From Streptomyces fulvoviolaceus (lineage in GTDB: Bacteria > Actinomycetota > Actinomycetes > Streptomycetales > Streptomycetaceae): a DNA stretch of 23,829 bases. The DNA is taken from positions 1 to 23,829 of the forward strand of contig NZ_JOEY01000087.1 in NCBI RefSeq assembly GCF_000718165.1, read 5' to 3'. Shown in pieces: positions 23,185 to 23,829 of the stretch. Position 1 is the stretch's first letter. Each line of letters begins with the position of its first letter. The position numbers were made by a program, and so were the translations under genes. A model generated the notes under the pieces. It ran no database searches. It was not told the origin of the DNA and saw nothing but the letters and a program-made list of their open reading frames with translations.

Positions 23185-23829
23185 CTACTCGTTGGAGAAC
23201 TCCTCCACCACCGTCGCCCCCAGCTCCCTCACGATCAGTTCGCGGCCGGAGAGGGCCGACTCGTTGAGGTCGGGGTCGTCGTCCTCGGGGGTGTCGTCCT
23301 CGGGGGACACCGGGGGTGGGGGCTCCGGGGCGGAAGGCTGGGAGACGGGCGCCGGGGCGGGAGCGGGGGCCGGGGCCGCTGTGGGCGGTGCGGGGGCGGT
23401 GGGCGTGGGCTGGGCCGCTGCCGGGCGCTGGGCGGGCGTGCCGCCTCCGCCGTAGCCACCCGCGGGGCCGCCACCGCCGTTGAACGCGGGTGCCGGGGGT
23501 GCCGAGCCGCCCGACGGGTCGACGACCGCCTCGATCTTCCACTGGACGCTGAACTGCTCGGCCAACGCCTGCTTCAGTACGTCCTCGCTGCCGCTGCTCG
23601 TGAAGTTGTCGCGGGCGCCGGCGTTGACGAAGCCGACCTGGAGGGTCGTGCCGTCGAAGCCGGCCACCTGGGCGTTCTGGCTGAGCAGGATCCAGGTGAA
23701 GCGGCGGCGGTTCTTGACCGCTTCCAGGATGTTCGGCCAGAGCGTGCGGGGGTCGATGCCGCCGCTGGGGGGTGCGTAGGCGGGGGTGGCCGCGGCGGCG
23801 GGGGGCGCGGCCGCGGGCTGGGGCTGGGC
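23185..23829 (-). CDS. dnaX: DNA polymerase III subunit gamma/tau, C-terminal part (cut by window edge)
   Basis: Clamp-loader subunit of the replicative polymerase. Only the last 214 residues are visible, since the frame stays open to the window end. The recognisable part is IDPRTLWPNILEAVKNRRRF then TWILLSQNAQVAGFDGTTLQVGFVNAGARDNF and FSVQWKIEAVVDP, the conserved C-terminal domain of actinobacterial DnaX. It is flanked by long Ala/Pro-rich linkers (many PAPAPA units) and an acidic tail ending VVEEFSNE. An internal GTG at 23667 is not the start, because the conserved domain continues upstream of it. The N-terminal ATPase lies outside the window. purD lies downstream. Confidence 0.92.
   Translation of the reverse strand, partial: AQPQPAAAPPAAAATPAYAPPSGGIDPRTLWPNILEAVKNRRRFTWILLSQNAQVAGFDGTTLQVGFVNAGARDNFTSSGSEDVLKQALAEQFSVQWKIEAVVDPSGGSAPPAPAFNGGGGPAGGYGGGGTPAQRPAAAQPTPTAPAPPTAAPAPAPAPAPVSQPSAPEPPPPVSPEDDTPEDDDPDLNESALSGRELIVRELGATVVEEFSNE

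Overview
The window looks like chromosomal DNA of a Streptomyces or very close relative. GC is very high, GTG starts are frequent, and the gene content and order are those I remember from the S. coelicolor stretch around bldC, vdh, purM, purF, purL, purQ, purS, an lsr2 paralogue, purC, purD and dnaX. That synteny is recalled, not computed. Nothing resembles an insertion sequence, prophage or CRISPR array.

Layout. 1-200 is a composite intergenic repeat. 324-512 is a small CxxC-type protein. bldC (984-1190, minus) encodes a developmental regulator with its own terminator and a leader hairpin. 1698-2540 (minus) is an unrecognised conserved protein, divergent from vdh (2764-3867, plus), the branched-chain amino acid dehydrogenase. 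A DUF3073 protein (4149-4403, plus) converges on purM. The minus-strand purine block is purM and purF (4492-7166), then a META-domain lipoprotein and a mycothiol-dependent isomerase-family protein (7228-8507), then purL, purQ and purS (8733-11928) joined by 4-base overlaps. Divergent from purS is an Lsr2-type nucleoid protein (12283-12600), followed by an atypical tRNA-Gly(UCC) and a normal tRNA-Gly(GCC). A tightly overlapping plus-strand operon of an ABC transporter (ATPase and permease), a DesK-type histidine kinase and a NarL-type regulator (13083-16630) follows. It ends in a second, identical tRNA-Gly(GCC). The minus strand then carries purC, a dimethylformamidase-like protein, a membrane protein resembling an M48 protease without its catalytic motif, purD, and the 3' end of dnaX, which runs off the window.

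How the genes work together. Seven enzymes of IMP synthesis (PurF, PurD, PurS/Q/L, PurM, PurC) cover the steps from PRPP to SAICAR except the GAR transformylase (PurN) and AIR carboxylase (PurE/K) steps, which are not here. They lie in several transcription units interleaved with regulators, tRNAs and a two-component ABC module. purF, purD and the isomerase-family gene each have a -10-like hexamer exactly 7 bases before the start codon and no ribosome binding site, suggesting leaderless mRNAs.

The most unusual object is the tRNA-Gly(UCC) at 12726-12797. It lacks G18, has G in place of T55 and carries a bulged T-stem. These changes resemble the staphylococcal tRNA-Gly species used for cell-wall synthesis rather than translation.
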